Shown: positions 63,695 through 64,000 of the stretch, one piece after another
Position numbering within the stretch: the first letter of the stretch is position 1
How the letters are laid out: the number at the start of each line of letters is the position of its first letter
From: Campylobacter subantarcticus LMG 24377
GTDB taxonomy: Bacteria > Campylobacterota > Campylobacteria > Campylobacterales > Campylobacteraceae
Assembly: GCF_000816305.1 (NCBI RefSeq)
Contig: NZ_CP007773.1
Span: 1,302,001-1,366,000, forward strand
Direction of reading: 5' to 3'
DNA length: 64,000 nt
Notes under the pieces: model-generated
Database searches by the model: none
What the model was told of the DNA's origin: nothing
Seen by the model: only the letters and a program-made list of their open reading frames with translations
Translations under genes and position numbers: made by a program

Positions 63695-64000
63695 CTATTC
63701 AAAATTTAAATCCATATTATTTTCAGCATCTAAATCCTCATCCTCTTCCTTAGGACACTTAGCAATGCTTACAACCTCATCGTTTTCTACATTTACTACG
63801 ATTACACCACTTGTATTTCTACCTGCTTTTCTAATGCTTTGCATATCCACACGTATCATTTTGCCGCTACTTGTTAAAGCCATTAAGTCCATGCTTTCAT
63901 CAACTATAACTATACCGATTAAATCTTTTGTTTTAGCAGTAAGCTTCATACAAATTACACCCTTACCACCCCTACTTTGAAGTCTGTATTCTCCTGCATT
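63695..64000 (-). CDS. gyrA: DNA gyrase subunit A, C-terminal end (partial)
   Basis: The window closes inside this gene; 101 codons and the stop are present. The visible part contains a GyrA-box-like strand QSRGGKGVI and blade repeats of the C-terminal beta-pinwheel (DLMALTSSGKMIRVD), then an acidic tail (KEEDEDLDAENN). The pinwheel wraps DNA so that gyrase adds negative supercoils. The quinolone-resistance region is outside the window. Confidence 0.93.
   Translation of the reverse strand, partial: NAGEYRLQSRGGKGVICMKLTAKTKDLIGIVIVDESMDLMALTSSGKMIRVDMQSIRKAGRNTSGVIVVNVENDEVVSIAKCPKEEDEDLDAENNMDLNFE

Noticed and set aside
1..64000. CRISPR array, prophage or insertion sequence
   Set aside because: No spaced direct repeats, transposase, integrase or phage structural genes were found; the only tandem repeat is the coding 12-bp array.

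Overview
The window is AT-rich, tightly packed DNA from an epsilonproteobacterium, almost certainly a Campylobacter of the C. lari group. The evidence is the major outer membrane porin PorA, the FlgP/FlgQ pair, a DccRS-like two-component system beside a hemerythrin gene, Pgp2 beside alanine racemase, a fused ResB-ResC cytochrome c biogenesis protein, and Campylobacter-style promoters (a TATAAT box with no clear -35). The species is inferred; no rRNA or tRNA gene was seen. Most genes are core housekeeping genes, but as I remember the C. jejuni gene order, they form blocks that are scattered in that species. Layout, left to right: 1-2581, end of alaS, maf and pbpA. 2666-6105, MsrPQ methionine sulfoxide repair and a Tat-exported flavoprotein resembling spermidine dehydrogenase. 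6135-6633, a multiply frameshifted DUF2165 pseudogene. 6696-9543, copper export (CopA, CopZ-like chaperone) plus a GNAT acetyltransferase. 9625-13405, yebC, ppiB, membrane proteins and a split ThrE-type exporter. 13408-20582, argS, tatA, gmk, an acidic protein with a 13-copy 12-bp repeat, fliR, a LolD-like ATPase, tsf and rpsB. 20755-25654, the cytochrome bc1 operon petABC and mnmG. 25777-30705, riboflavin synthase, a YfiH-family protein, DccRS, two hemerythrin-like proteins and a ribbon-helix-helix protein. 31073-32517, porA and a truncated yaaA-like remnant. 32571-44134, a cytochrome c, the liv branched-chain amino acid transporter, the ResB-ResC fusion and lepA. 44165-49210, a probable sigma-28-dependent gene, a 26-codon hydrophobic mini-ORF, a MATE exporter, hemD and a thiE-thiM-thiD operon under a TPP riboswitch. 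49417-57861, a tyrosine phosphatase, a chemoreceptor, rsmG, ribA, hemB, hemN and an Fe-S oxidoreductase. 57901-64000, alr-pgp2, copper chaperone/Sco genes, a LolC/E permease, flgQ, flgP and the end of gyrA. Several genes share themes. Copper handling appears as CopA/CopZ for cytoplasmic export and as PCu(A)C/Sco for oxidase metallation. Respiration and cytochrome assembly are covered by petABC, ResB-ResC and cytochromes c, with haem synthesis from hemB, hemD and hemN. Tat export links tatA with its likely substrates MsrP, the Rieske protein and the SpdH-like flavoprotein. Cell shape and wall involve PbpA, Alr and Pgp2. Motility involves FliR, FlgP, FlgQ and the chemoreceptor. The main points for a second look are the perfect coding minisatellite in the acidic protein, the Fst/Ldr-like mini-ORF at 44915-44995, the paired hemerythrins with an extra cysteine tail and a candidate DccR box, the two decayed genes, and three convergent gene pairs whose shared terminator stem encodes the same C-terminal residues in both proteins.
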